Positions 22,669-34,070 are shown, counted from the first letter of the stretch. The stretch: 64,000 nt of DNA from Siphonodentalium dalli (GCA_032622095.1 CP136061.1:255945582-256009581), one strand, 5' to 3'. Translations and numbers: made by a program. The notes: generated from the letters alone by a model not told the origin.

Positions 22669-22756
22669 CTGGAGAGCCATGTTCTAAGTCATCGTGTGGT
22701 GCAGCTGTGTCGGCTATGTGCTGCATGAACACAAGGAACGCTAAGATGTGAAGCAT
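22669..22756 (-). CDS. Candidate signal-peptide first exon
   Basis: Minus strand, ATG at 22756. It encodes Met-Leu-His then a hydrophobic run (ILAFLVFMQHIADTAA) typical of a secretory signal peptide, then PHDDLEHGSP, ending at CCAG with donor GTAATA at 22668-22663. The exon ends in phase 1, and the next recognisable minus-strand exon, the receptor ectodomain exon at 7079, opens in phase 1 (G plus AT gives Asp). I infer it is exon 1 of that receptor, across a 15.6-kb intron holding the Helitron array. It could instead belong to another secreted protein whose exons I do not recognise. Confidence 0.5.
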
Positions 22757-23300
22757 ATCTGAAACAAACGGAAGACGTATGTTGCACAAACACATATACT
22801 ATGGAGCAGTGTGATGCATGTTCTACTCGGTTGCGGATCTTCGTTGGCAACATATCCTCGTACAAATAGGTTCACGTTGGAGTTAAATATTCACGTAAGT
22901 TCAGATCGGACGTATTTGATTCTGAAATAGGCCCACAGTGAGCGTATATCCGTTGTAGCGTTATTTGCATGTCGCGTTCTGCATGCAGTGAGCGTATATC
23001 CGTTGTACCGTTATATGCATGGCGCGTGCAGCAGTGAACAAAGTTCAAAAAACCCTTATAAAGATCGCGAATCTGGCAAGTTGTGTCGATAAAAAAAATG
23101 TAGATTAAAATATGCCAATATGGGCGTATTTCGTATGGAAATAGTCCTACATTGGACTGTTTTAAAAACGCGTTTACGTCTATATGTATAGAGTGTATAT
23201 TGAGGTTAAATAATGCCAATATGAGCGTATTTTACTCATTAAAATACGCCCGATATGTGCTTATTTTGGCGAGATCAGACAGTCGTTACAGTCACTATCT
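22757..23300. other. No gene recognised; short direct repeat
   Basis: A phrase with GTGAGCGTATATCCGTTGTA occurs twice (22938 and 22988). May include promoter or 5' UTR for the exon at 22669-22756. A 115-residue minus frame (22872-23219) has no known domain. Confidence 0.4.
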
Positions 23301-23947
23301 GGGCAGATAATAATGCATCCCATCAGGGCAGATAATAATGCATCCCATCAGGGCAGATAATAATGCATCCCATCTGGGCAGATAATAACGCATCCCATCT
23401 GGGCAGTAATAATGCATCCCATCTCGGCAGATAATAATGCATCCCATCAGGGCAGATAATAATGCATCCCATCAGGGCAGATAATAATGCATTCCATCAG
23501 GGCAGATAATAATGCATCCCATCTGGGCAGTAATAATGCATCCCATCTCGGCAGATAATAATGCATCCCATCAGGGCAGATAATAATGCATCCCATCAGG
23601 GCAGATAATAATGCATCCCATCAGGGCAGATAATAATGCATCCCATCAGGGCAGATAATAATGCATCCCATCTGGGCAGATAATAATGCATCCCATCAGG
23701 GCAGATAATAATGCATCCCATCAGGGCAGATAATAATGCATCCCATCAGGGCAGATAATAATGCATCCCATCTGGGCAGATAATAATGCATCCCATCAGG
23801 GCAGATAATAATGCATCCCATCTGGGCAGATAATAATGCATCCCATCAGGGCAGATAATAATGCATCCCATCTCGGCAGATAATAATGCATCCCATCTGG
23901 GCAGATAATAATGCATCCCATCAGGGCAGATAATAATGCATCCCATC
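23301..23947. repeat. 25-bp minisatellite, about 26 copies
   Basis: Unit GGGCAGATAATAATGCATCC plus CATCA, with alternating junction variants (CATCAG, CATCTG, CATCTC) and two units lacking two bases (GGGCAGTAATAATG). Open minus frame over the last third is a repeat artefact. Confidence 0.95.
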
Positions 23948-24490
23948 AAAGCTCCCTCAATATTGCCTGACATCGCAACCAAGAGCAAAAAAGGTAATGG
24001 CAGAATTCAAAACAGAAGAGATAAACCGACGGCAAAAAGAAAAAGCCAGGGCCATCGTCTCCGAAACAACAACAACAACAACAACAACGACGACAGCACA
24101 GTCAACGGAAAGACAAAAGAAGAAAAAGAAATAACAAAAAAAATTATCATCATGTTTAGATCATATGTTTACCCCTCATGTGTTACGTATGTTTCATGAT
24201 TTCATAACCCAGAACATCATTCTAAAGTGGGTTGTAGGGAAGGGGTGCCACCCCTTCCAAATCCTCCCGGGTCAAATCCCAAATCCCCAATAAATAAAAT
24301 AAAAATAAAAATCTGACATCGCACCACACGTGGCACGTCTTCAATAGCCTTTAGTTTACCGGTGCATGTTAAAACTTAGAAACTAAGTTGACATATCACC
24401 GAAAGAGTTCCCACATTTGAATTTGGCTGTTTTAAGCTTCTAATTAAACCTAATATTGCTCGGAAAATAGGTCGATAAAACTTAATTGCA
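23948..24490. other. Small Thr-rich frame, (CAA)n tract; otherwise nothing seen
   Basis: ATG at 23996 opens a 46-codon plus frame: an acidic/basic start (MAEFKTEEINRRQKEK), a poly-Thr stretch coded by (ACA)n at 24065-24090, then a Lys-rich end and TAA near 24135. Could be a last exon or retroelement tail; the poly-Thr is microsatellite-derived. An inverted GGGAAGGGGTGCCACCCCTTCC hairpin lies at about 24238-24260. Confidence 0.35.
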
Positions 24491-24499
24491 CACCATTGG

Positions 24500-24956
24500 T
24501 GACCCGCCATATCAAATCCAGTCGTAAGTCGGGATTTTTTTTACCCTGTGCCAATGCATTCTCTTATATATGCGAGTCGACCATAGGTCGCCTCGCATAT
24601 ATAAGAGAATGCATTGGCCTAACAATATTTTACAATTTTAATAACTTTTTCTCGTATTCTTTAACAATTTTATAATTTCACCCATACAGAGCCCCAGACA
24701 AACATGAGCAGACGACACTCTTCTATATGCTTATATATATGTGTGGGGCTCCCTGCAGGGTAATGGATGTTTTTTATTTTATGTCCTAAAAATTGTAAGA
24801 AACATTTATTTAAAAAAAAGAAGATAAATAATTGTTAGGCCAATGCATTCTCTTATATATGCGAGGCGACCTATGGTCGACTCGTATATATAAGAGAATG
24901 CATTGGCACAGGGTAAAAAAATCCCGACTTACGACTGGATTTGATATGGCGGGTCA
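24500..24956. mobile_element. TGACCCGCC-ended foldback element carrying the palindromic cassette, copy 3
   Basis: Terminal inverted repeat about 120 bases: TGACCCGCCATATCAAATCC, then GTCGTAAGTCGGGATTTTTT, then CCCTGTGCC and the 69-bp palindrome (24550-24618); mirror copy at 24839-24907. The middle has a further hairpin GAGCCCCA/TGGGGCTC. Flanks share CCATTG with a one-base offset. No coding capacity. Confidence 0.85.
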
Positions 24957-25091
24957 CCATTGTATACCTATTTAGTATACATGTGCATGTTAGAACTTAT
25001 ACAATGTAAGAGTTGTCATCACCGAAAGAGTGTCAACAATTGAAAGCTTTAGCTCTTTTAAAGGGTACTGTACATCACATCCGGCCATTTA

Positions 25092-25546
25092 TGACCCGCC
25101 ATATAAAATCCTGTCGTAAGTCGAGATTTTTTTACCCTGTGCCAACGCATTCTCTTATATATGCGAGTCGACCATAGGTCGCCTCGCATATATAAGAGAA
25201 TGCATTGGCCTAACAAATTTTTACAATTTTAATAATTTTTTCTTGTATTCTTTAACAATTTTATAATTTCACCCATACAGAGCCCCAGACAAACATGAGC
25301 AGACGATACTCTTATATATGCTTATATATATGTGTGGGGCTCCCTGCAGTGTAATGGATGTTTTGTATTTTATGTCCTAAAAATTGTAAGAAACATTTAT
25401 TTTAAAAAAATGATAAAAAATTGTTAGGCCAATGCATTCTCTTATGTATGCGAGGCGACCTATGGTCGACTCGCATATATAAGAGAATGCATTGGCACAG
25501 GGTAAAAAAAATCCCGACTTACGACTGGATTTGATATGGCGGGTCA
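25092..25546. mobile_element. TGACCCGCC-ended foldback element, copy 4
   Basis: Same structure as 24500-24956, about 95% alike by eye. Palindromes 25141-25209 and 25428-25496. Flanked by a clean CATTTA duplication at 25086-25091 and 25547-25552, which fixes the element ends. Confidence 0.88.
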
Positions 25547-25552
25547 CATTTA

Positions 25553-25860
25553 TGGGACCATTACCTTTTATACCCAACAATGCAACAAATGAATGCTTTT
25601 GAGCCATGTGTTAGTGCAAACTACACTCGTGTGCTCTATGAACGATGCAAGCAACATGATAATTATAATGAAAATGAATAAATGGCTAGAGTCATCAATT
25701 AAGTTTCATTATACATGTAATTACCATGTTGTTTTCATCGTTCATAATTATAGAGCACACGCGTGTATTTTGCACTAATCTCCATGGCACAAGTTCATTC
25801 ATGTGTTGAATATATTCTGCTGAGTATAAAAGGAGATGGTGCCATATTAAAGTACCCTTT
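25553..25860. other. No gene recognised; short inverted repeat
   Basis: GTGCAAACTACACTCGTGTGC (25613) has an imperfect inverted match near 25752-25776 (GAGCACACGCGTGTATTTTGC), so this is probably a small foldback. No coding signal. Confidence 0.4.
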
Positions 25861-26830
25861 AAATGCACGCCATTGTATACCTATTTGTATTCCATCATTG
25901 GTACTACGGACAAAACGGCGCCCATGTTGAAGCGCCAGTCAACACGAGGGGGTGGGCTGAAAATGGAGTTTTGATCATTTTCGAGAACGGTAAGGATTCG
26001 GCCAATTTTTTGACATGGGTGGGTTTCCCGCCCCAAATATCCCCTAGAAACACCCTCAACCCGGGGTCAAAATGAGATATGGACCATTTTATTCCTTATT
26101 CGCAAAAATGTCTCTTTCGGTCAATTTGACGGCATGGGTGGGTGGCCCGTCCCAAATGCCACATAGAAACACCCCAATCACTCACCCCTGGGTCATACCC
26201 CATTTTATACATGCACTCGGGTTGATACACCGGGGTGAGGGGTGTGGTGTTTATATGGTGATCCACCCATGACGTCAAATTGGCCGAAATCTTTACCGTT
26301 CTCGAAAATGGTCCATACACTATTTCCACCCCCTCGGAGGAGGGGTATGGACGTTTCTAGGGTGTATTTGTGGCGGACAACAATGACCCAAAAATGCATT
26401 GACAAGTAGCCATAACAGACAGACCACACACTCCTGTCATCATTAGCCAAATTAGCCTAAATTCTTCCGTTCTCGAAAATGGTCCATACCAGATTTCACC
26501 CCCTGGGGTAGTTCACCCGGGTGAGGGGTAGGAGTGTTTCTATGGGGTATTTGGGGCGGGCCACCCACACATTCCTTCAAATTCGCCGAAATCCTTACCG
26601 TTCACGAAAATGGTCCATACCCCATTTTACCCCATCGAGGTGGTACCCCCGGAGTGAGGGGTGGGGAGTTTCTAGTTGCTATTTGCAGCGGTCTGCCCAC
26701 CCAGGCCGTCAAAATGACCGAAATATATATGTTTGCGAATAAGGAATAGGGAATAAGATAGCGACAACTGGGCGCGTCACACAACAATGCATTGACAAGT
26801 AGCTATAAGATATAGACAGACCACGCCTCC
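25861..26830. repeat. Imperfect direct and inverted ~150-bp repeats
   Basis: Phrases such as CCGTTCTCGAAAATGGTCCA, CCCGCCCCAAATATCCCC, ATGGGTGGGT and AGAAACACCCC occur four or more times in both orientations, each near a 'GGGGTGAGGGGT' word. Two copies of TGCATTGACAAGTAGC (26394, 26789) mark possible element edges. Looks like a degenerate tandem or foldback element; the open frames here mirror each other and are not genes. Confidence 0.6.
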
Positions 26831-27161
26831 TATCCATGCAATTGAAAATGTGTGGCCCACATATAACGCAATCGACCAAATTCGATGTCGTCCCTGCGGT
26901 CGAGTAAAACTTGGTTTTAATACTAAAACCCAATTTAAACTGGCAGTTTAAACTATGTCTAAACTGAAGATGCCGATTCGGACTCAGGTGAATATAAAAC
27001 GGAACTAGAATGCACTCAGAGAGATGCCAACGTGCGCAAAAATGTAATACAAAATAATTAAAAAAAAATAATTTCACTGTATTTTACTTAATTTATTTAA
27101 TTTAATTTAATGTTAGCAAAAAAAGACAATTACAATCTTCAATACTGTTATGAGTATATAA
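26831..27161. other. No gene recognised
   Basis: AT-rich DNA before the mosaic Helitron, with short inverted words around TTTAAACTGGCAGTTTAAAC (26936-26955). No exon signal. Confidence 0.4.
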
Positions 27162-27204
27162 TCTATTATATATTTTGAAAGATCTGTGTGTGTATGTGTT
27201 TGTT

Positions 27205-27254
<50 letters not shown>

Positions 27255-27935
27255 AAATCGATGGACTCGAAAACGACTAAGGCAATTTCGATGAAATTTG
27301 GTATTTGGATGTGTTTTCGGCCGGAGACGAACATAGGCAAATTTATTTGTCCGTGCGAGGTCAACTTTTCACGTGCGGAGGTCAAATCTGTTTTTACGCC
27401 GTTTTTGCGCTAATATATTTCAGTTCGGTGCTCACAAATCGATTCGATATAGCGCGAATAATAAATTGCCAGTCATATAATTTGCACGGTTAGAATCTGT
27501 GGCGTGTCCTCTTTCCAACGATATATAATATGTATGTATCCGTTTTAGTTATCTGCCTCAATTATTAGGTACAAGTGGTCCGATGCTTTTATCGGGATAA
27601 AATCAATGCGTAATTTCTATGACGTCGTCAGAGGTCATAAAGTTAGATTACGTTAACTCTCGCCCTGCCGATGCATTTGACTGTGTCGCGTTAACTCATC
27701 ACCGGCCGAGGTATCCGCAAATGACATTGGGCTATATATCTCGGAAACGGGTGTAGCTATCGACTTGAAATTTGGTATGTGAATGTATCTTGCCCCGGAT
27801 ACGAATTTTATCGGGTCGCCGAGCACGTGCGACACCAGCTTCGCGCATGCGCAGACCAGATCTAGGAAACGGGTGGAGCTATCGACTTGAAATTTGGTTT
27901 TTGAATAGCCCGGACGAAGTCGGGTCACCTTCTAG
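27162..27935 (+). mobile_element. Mosaic Helitron-like element (774 bp)
   Basis: A precedes the 5' TCTATTATATATTTTGAAAG and T follows the 3' CTAG, as expected for Helitron insertion between A and T. The 5' half ((TG)n tract, CGATGGACTCGAAAACG leader) matches unit 7 of the big array; the 3' half (GGTGGAGCTATCGACTTGAA core, about 1.5 monomers) matches units 1-6; the end hairpin AGCCCGGACGAAGTCGGG is the unit-7 type. Confidence 0.8.
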
Positions 27936-28220
27936 TAAATTATAATCACATTGATATATGTAAGGGAAGTATAACTGGATTATTATCATGGCAGTAAAAA
28001 ATGCATATTCCATGGGAACACTATATGGGAATAAACAAAACAGAGAAGGGGAAGGAATACCCCTATTTATATGATCTAAGGAATAAGGAATACCCCTATT
28101 TATCGACCTCTTACCCCTGTCTACTAGACAGATACACTTAAAATATGCAAGGAAGAAAGGTTACAAGAACTTGGAGCAGTTAACCTCCAACAGTTCGTGA
28201 GTGACGTCACTGGGTCGTAA
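27936..28220. other. No gene recognised
   Basis: AT-rich, with a short direct repeat GAATACCCCTATTTAT (28055, 28088). Confidence 0.4.
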
Positions 28221-28478
28221 CAACGTTATGGAGCATCATTAGACCGGACCATGCTGGTTTCCGTTGTTAGTGACAGCGTCCTTAGAAACGTCAACATACA
28301 CAACGTATTTTCGTGCAACAACTTTCTAAAAGATCAAAGGATGCGCTCCAAAACGCACTCAAATAGAATTTTTAAATGTTCAGTTGGTGAAATCTATAAC
28401 TTGATTAAGCAATTGGCAGTTTGTGACTATATAAAGTATAAGATATTCTTACGTGAGCTGGTAGTAGTTCATAAGTGA
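28221..28478 (+). pseudogene. Possible SGNH-hydrolase-like retroelement fragment
   Basis: A 75-residue plus frame from ATG 28251 reads LVSVVSDSVLRNVNI, then KCSVGEIYNLIKQL and ends LVVVH before a stop at 28476-28478. The order 'GDS-like block, G/S-containing middle, hydrophobic strand ending in VH' resembles the N-terminal half of SGNH/GDSL domains found in some retroelement proteins, but the catalytic GDS is SDS and the downstream G.ND block is absent. Low-confidence remnant. Confidence 0.25.
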
Positions 28479-28606
28479 ATCGGTAGGGTGACACCAACGT
28501 ACGTACCTACGAATCGGATTGATCGCCATACTGTTGCGCGAGCGCACGTAATAACGGATATAAGTCCACTATCGGCTTGTTTCAGGATAAAATAACTCAA
28601 TATCCA

Positions 28607-28712
28607 ATGTGAACCTATGTGAATATTATAGGTCGATTATGAACCTATGTGAATATTATAGGTCGATTGTGAACCTATGTGAATATTATAGGTCGATTAT
28701 GAACCTATTTGC
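28607..28712. repeat. 30-bp minisatellite, ~3.5 copies
   Basis: Unit TGAACCTATGTGAATATTAT plus AGGTCGATTA; being a multiple of three it keeps a plus frame open (NLCEYYRSI repeats). Confidence 0.9.
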
Positions 28713-28796
28713 GCGAGGATATGTCGAGAATGTAGAACGCGTCAGTAACGCAGAAATAGTGATATTAATTTTTATCACTTTTCAACATATTATGTA

Positions 28797-29757
28797 AACT
28801 ATACAAACCTAATCCACAGGTTACTCCAGCCTGTCGTAAAATATACAAACCTAATCCACATGATACACCAGCCTTCCGTAAAATATACAAACCTAATCCA
28901 CATGATACACCAGCCTTCCGTAAAATATACAAACCTAATCCACATGATACACCAGCCTTCCGTAAAATATACAGATATATACACAGGTTACTCCAGCCTT
29001 CCGTAAAATATACAAACCTAATCCACAGGTTACTCCAGCCTGTCGTAAAATATACAAACCTAATCCACATGATACACCAGCCTTCCGTAAAATATACAAA
29101 CTTAATACACAGGTTACTCCAGCCTGTCGTAAAATATACAAACCTAATCCACAGGTTACTCCAGCCTGTCGTAAAATATACAAACCTAATCCACACGATA
29201 CACCAGCCTTCCGTAAAATATACAGACTTAATACACAGGTTACTCCAGCCTTCCGTAAAATATACAAACCTAATCCACAGGTTACTCCAGCCTGTCGTAA
29301 ATATACAAACCTAATCCACACGATACACCAGCCTTCCGTAAAATATACAAACCTAATCCACAGGTTACTCCAGCCTTCCGTAAAATATACAAATCTAATC
29401 CACACGATACACCAGCCTTCCGTAAAATATACAAACCTAATCCACACGATACACCAGCCTTCCGTAAAATATACAAACCTAATCCACAGGTTACTCCAGC
29501 CTGTCGTGAATATACAAACCTAATCCACATGATACAACAGCCTTCCGTAAAATATACAAACCTAATCCACAGGTTACTCCAGCCTGTCGTAAAATATACA
29601 AACCTAATCCACATGATACAACAGCCTTCCGTAAAATATACAAACCTAATCCACAGGTTACTCCAGCCTGTCGTAAAATGTACAATCCTAACCACATGAT
29701 ACAACAGCCTTCCGTAAAATATACAAACCTAATCCACAAGTTACTCCAGCCTGTCTG
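28797..29757. repeat. 42-bp minisatellite, about 23 copies
   Basis: Unit AAAATATACAAACCTAATCC + ACAGGTTACTCCAGCCTGTC + GT, with two interleaved variants (CACAGGTTACTCCAGCC and CACATGATACACCAGCC). The 42-bp period equals 14 codons, so long minus frames stay open in all three registers and swap at indels. Not called as a gene. Confidence 0.93.
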
Positions 29758-30590
29758 TGGTGGAAGATTCTCAGTTTTGTGCTGCAATAAAATGAGTCTT
29801 TGTAACTGAGTGGCACGAAAGCACATTGGGGGGGGGGGGGTATATATTACCGGAACCGATCCTTTCTTTGAGATTAACATAGACACTCAGTGAATTCCAC
29901 GGGTGCGTGATAAGCAATCATTAGCGAGGAACAGCATGCACCAACAAGTAAGCCTAATACGATATGTTTTTAGTATCTTGGTTTTCTTCTCGGATGAATA
30001 ACTCGTGTGCATTTCTTTCGTCATTATTTTCGCTTTGGTCTGTAATCTCCTGTGACACTGAGCGAAACCACGGATATTATCACGAACAGCACGCTGGGTA
30101 TCTGCTTCCCCCCTGTCGACGGGGGTGGATGACATGTATCTCTACTCCAGCTTCACCCGTAGAGATCATACTCCATCAGTGCAAAAAAACTGGGAACTTT
30201 TCATGTTGTGACAGGGAAATAATAATGAAGGTAATATATTTCTATGTTAATACCTGTTCCGTATTAATAAAGTAATAATGAGACGATTCAAGCATTCGAC
30301 TGTTCTTCGTTTGTTGTGATCAGCATGCGCAAACCATCTTCGGGGTGTGATATTTGATCGTCATTGGGTAATCACATTCATATCACGTTTTTCACTGCCC
30401 ATAGAAAATATCTTGTCGTTCGCTCTTGGAAGCACCACACACCCAGTATATCACAGCTCTTCGTACGATGGTATTATACATTACCTGTTATTATAAACTG
30501 CCTATTGTTACGCCACCTGTGGTGTTTCTAGCTTCTGTGAGTTTGATATTGTGTGGTGTACAGGGCGAATGGTATTCTTGGAGATTTTTG
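29758..30590. other. No gene recognised; G14 run
   Basis: A run of about 14 G at 29828-29841. Short open frames on both strands (29887-30135 minus, 29964-30275 plus) overlap and show no domain. Confidence 0.4.
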
Positions 30591-31015
30591 TGTACCTTAC
30601 TCAATCGTACCGATAGAATCACGTAGATGCCGAAATTGTAACGTTAACGCCACCGGTGTATAATATGTTTATGAAAATATGATAAATCGTATCGATAGAG
30701 TCAGGACAGGCTGAAATTGTAAACTTAAAGTCACCGGTGTAATAATATGTTGTTGAAAATATAAATAATTTGATAGACTGAAAATAATATATAACCCATT
30801 GGGAGCCCCTGATGTATTCTTGTTTGTACCTTACTCAATCGTACCGATAGAATCACGTAGATGCTTAAATTGTAAAGTTAACGCCACCGGTTTTTGAAAA
30901 TGTGTTAAATCGTATCGATAGAGTCAGGACAGGCGGAAATTGTAAATTTAAAGTCACTTGTTGTTGAAAATATAAATAATCTGATAGACTGAAAATAATG
31001 TGTAACCCATTGAGA
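30591..31015. repeat. ~235-bp tandem duplication
   Basis: TACCTTACTCAATCGTACCG followed by ATAGAATCACGTAGATGC occurs at about 30593 and 30828; the tails (GATAGACTGAAAATAAT) recur at 30772 and 30983. The second copy has a deletion in the middle. Confidence 0.75.
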
Positions 31016-32560
31016 CCCCCTGGTTTAGTGAAGTGCATTGTGGGAAGTTTAATTGTGATTCTCCTACATCTTTATTTTCTGGAATTATCACCAAGATTTC
31101 TCCACTCTATTCTGTTAAAATGTACCCTGATCGGTCATATTATTTTGATAATTCTATCTAAATACATCTTAGCTACTATTCGGATCTGCTGTCCCGGTCG
31201 AAGAAGGTTTAGTTTGACCAAAACGGCTATTGACAAAAGTTTGTTTACAAAAATTGAGCATACTCAATGACCCGTAGGCCGTACACGCTGTAAATTTGTT
31301 ATCGAAAACAAATTCAATTTCTTCCATCTAAAACATAATTACGCGCTGAACTCTGTCATTTTAAGAATATAGTAGTATTATACACATACACACCAAGTTT
31401 CAGCTCAAAATTTTGAAAAATGACAGTTTTATAGACATAAATCGATTTTAATGGCAAATTATCCCATGTTAAATTTTATCATCGAAAAAAAAAAATCATT
31501 TCTTCGATCTAGGAAATAATTACGTGCTGTACCCTGTCATATTTGACCGGTTCTACCTGATAATTGTGTGACAGTAGAGTCGCGTTACTTTATACGTCAA
31601 CATTGGTCATTATCACTCGACAAATTTATTTCGGTCTATCGTATCAACCCCTATTTCCCCCGCGTAGCCTGACTAAGTGTCTTTATCGCTCCACTAATTT
31701 GTATCGTTTCATCGGTATGAATTCCATATCCAATTATCCACATATAACCAACCCAACCTCTAATCCCGGTCCAATTTATTTATTTCTTTCATCGGTATAT
31801 AGTCATGTTACGTAATATTTTATCTCGTGATACTTGTACTTATATGTCTATGGTATTACTATAGTATGCCGTATATGTATATCAATTGCTATTCCTTTCT
31901 ATATAATCCTGGTGCCAACTATAGAGATAATTTCAGACCCCCCCCCCAATTTGATATAATTGCTGCTTTAGTACAGCCGATCACGATGCATTACATGGCA
32001 ACATCGATCCACTAATTTATGTCAGTTCATCAACTTCATCGGTACAAAGCCCTTTTTTCTCCGAGTCCATATAACCAACCCAACATCTTATAGAACTCCA
32101 TAAATGACTATTCTGGCACTATATAGAGATGACTAAGATTCTGACACCCCCCTATTTTATAGCCTTGTTGCAACAGTAGAGTTGATATGCATAATATCAT
32201 TAATATGTCAACATTGGTCGTTATTGCTCTACAAATTTATATCGGTTCAACCCTTAGTTCCCTGTATCGCCCACCCCTCCCTCAATTTATTTTTTCATTT
32301 GTATTATAGTCTCGTCACATACACATTTTATCTTTTGTAACTTTTGCTTCAACGCGTCGAGATCCGCTGCAGACAATACAAAACTGACAACATTTTGAAA
32401 TGTAAGCAGGCTTCAAACTCATCTTATCCAAGAAAAACTCTGGTTACATACAAAATTTGTGTATAAGGTGTACGCGCATTTGTTGCGTTAAAAACCAAAG
32501 GTCCCAAGTCAAGGTCCAAATCCCCAACACACTGATGTGACGTTTAACTCCATCTACATA
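31016..32560. other. No gene recognised
   Basis: AT-rich with short C runs (31940-31947). 31560-31870 and 31990-32340 share CACTAATTT..., ATCGGT and 'ATAACCAACCCAAC' phrases, so there is an old direct duplication. No exon signal. Confidence 0.4.
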
Positions 32561-32689
32561 CAGTAATGTCCAAAGTAATTCATCACTTAACCACAGCAAA
32601 ATTGTGTGTATTTTTTCATGATTCTAAATCCTGAAAAATTACCTATAATTATGCTGTGGTTAAAGGGTCAATTACTTTGGGCATTACTG
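32561..32689. mobile_element. Tc1/mariner-like foldback MITE, tandem copy 1
   Basis: Flanked by TA (32559-32560, 32690-32691). Ends CAGTAATGTCCAAAGTAATT and its complement ending GGGCATTACTG; the arms also contain the inverted ACCACAGCA/TGCTGTGGT. 129 bp, non-coding. Confidence 0.85.
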
Positions 32690-32735
32690 TAACCAATATA
32701 AGGATTTGAGGTTTAATGATAACTCAATCATCATA

Positions 32736-32860
32736 CAGTAATGTTCAAAGCAATTGACCACTTAACCACAGCAGAATAATGGGTAATTTGAGGATTGTAA
32801 ATGCTGAAAAAATACATAATTCTGTTGTGGTTAAGTGGTCAATTACTTTGGGCATTACTG
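32736..32860. mobile_element. Tc1/mariner-like foldback MITE, tandem copy 2
   Basis: TA-flanked, ends CAGTAATGTTCAAAGCAATT / GGGCATTACTG, 125 bp. The spacer to copy 1 (TAACCAATATAAGGATTTGA ...) recurs after copies 1, 2 and 3, so the whole ~172-bp block was tandemly copied. Confidence 0.85.
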
Positions 32861-32906
32861 TAACCAATATAAGGATTTGAGGTTTAATGATAACTCAATC
32901 CTCATA

Positions 32907-33035
32907 CAGTAATGTCCAAAGTAATTGACCACTTGACCACAGCAAAATTATTGGTAAATTTTCAGGATTTCAAATCCTGAAAAATTACCAATAATTCTGA
33001 TGTGGTTAAGTGGTCAATTACTTTGGGTATTACTG
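32907..33035. mobile_element. Tc1/mariner-like foldback MITE, tandem copy 3
   Basis: TA-flanked, 129 bp, ends CAGTAATGTCCAAAGTAATT / GGGTATTACTG. Followed by a diverged spacer (TAACCAATACAAGGATGTGA). Confidence 0.85.
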
Positions 33036-33081
33036 TAACCAATACAAGGATGTGAGGTTTAATGAGAACTCCATCCATATA

Positions 33082-33434
33082 ACTAATAATTATGTGTGAA
33101 AATTAAAACAAAACAAAATAAATTCCATGATGGCGTCCAATATGGACTGCCTAATTCTGCTCCAAAACATGTATATTCAATATATGGATGTTTATTGGGG
33201 GAAACCGATTATTTTAATGATATTTTCATTAACTGGAATCAAAACCCGACTTACGGGAGCGTGCGACTGTATCTTAAGCATATGTGCCTATTTAATGAGC
33301 CAACAATTGGAATCCCAACAGAGAAGATTGGCGTGGGACCCTTGCGCGATCTGTCCATCGAAAACTATTTAGACATCTCAAGACACGTAAGACCCAATAA
33401 GTTAATATACAGAATAGATACATCTATTGCCTGA
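33082..33434 (+). other. Unrecognised 112-residue open frame
   Basis: ATG at 33096, stop after ...RIDTSIA at 33434. Moderately polar, Tyr/Ile-rich, no signal peptide, membrane segment or motif I know. A second plus frame (33127-33372) is also open, so this may be chance. Listed only because it is the longest frame in the interval. Confidence 0.2.
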
Positions 33435-33439
33435 GTGAC

Positions 33440-33700
33440 TAATATTTATATTTGTTACAATGAGGTCAAATAGTTGCGAAGCCAGCACCACAATTCTTTC
33501 CCTCCATGGTAAATCTTAAAACAACTTCTAAAGAATTAATAATTCACCTTATATTTGGTATGAAACGTTCTTGGTTAACTGGAGTTCAGATTTGTTAACA
33601 TCACGTCACCAAGGTAATTACTTGCGAAGCCACAGCCACAACTATTTCCCTCCAAAGTAATTCTCAAAACAACTTCTTAAGAACAATTGACCAGGTCAGT
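33440..33700. repeat. ~155-bp direct duplication
   Basis: 33466-33540 (AGTTGCGAAGCCAGCACCAC, TTTCCCTCCATGGTAA, AAAACAACTTCT) recurs at about 33618-33690 with substitutions. Confidence 0.6.
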
Positions 33701-33989
33701 CGCGCAATTATTGGAAGAGCCACGGTCAATCATTTTTTTTTTAAACCAAATGTTACATTTAAATTATTGCTTTATTTAACCAAAACAAAAATGAGAAAAT
33801 TAACTTTTACTACTTGCTAAATTTTATCTTTTAATTATTTCATTTAAATTTTAGTATTTACAGTATACTATGTCCAAGTCTTTATAATCTGTTGAGTGAC
33901 CCCACAGTCGTTTACTTTGTTAGTAATAATTTGAAGGATTACTTGTTTAAACGCAATTGTTATCAAAATATTTTATGTATTTTTTATAA

Positions 33990-34070
33990 TTTCTATTTAT
34001 ATGTAATACCATAATCTTGGTGGCGTTACCATTCCTGACTATGGTTTTCTTGTTTTACTGAATGTGTGCT
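33990..34070 (-). repeat. Edge fragment of dispersed repeat R
   Basis: GGCGTTACCATTCCTGACTA then TGGTTTTCTTGTTTT is the reverse complement of the left edge of copies A and B (AAGAAAACCATGGACATAAA, TGGTAACGCC). Only about 60 bases remain. Confidence 0.5.

Noticed and set aside
23301-23947. CRISPR-like regular repeats
   Set aside because: Units are contiguous tandem repeats without unique spacers, in a eukaryotic genome.
23746-24199. Cys/Ile/Pro repeat frame (minus) and Asn-rich frame (plus)
   Set aside because: Derived from the 25-bp satellite and a (CAA)n tract.
28765-29886. Long minus frames (up to 170 residues) of 14-residue repeats
   Set aside because: Consequence of a 42-bp satellite period; three registers are open and swap at indels, with no start or splice signal.
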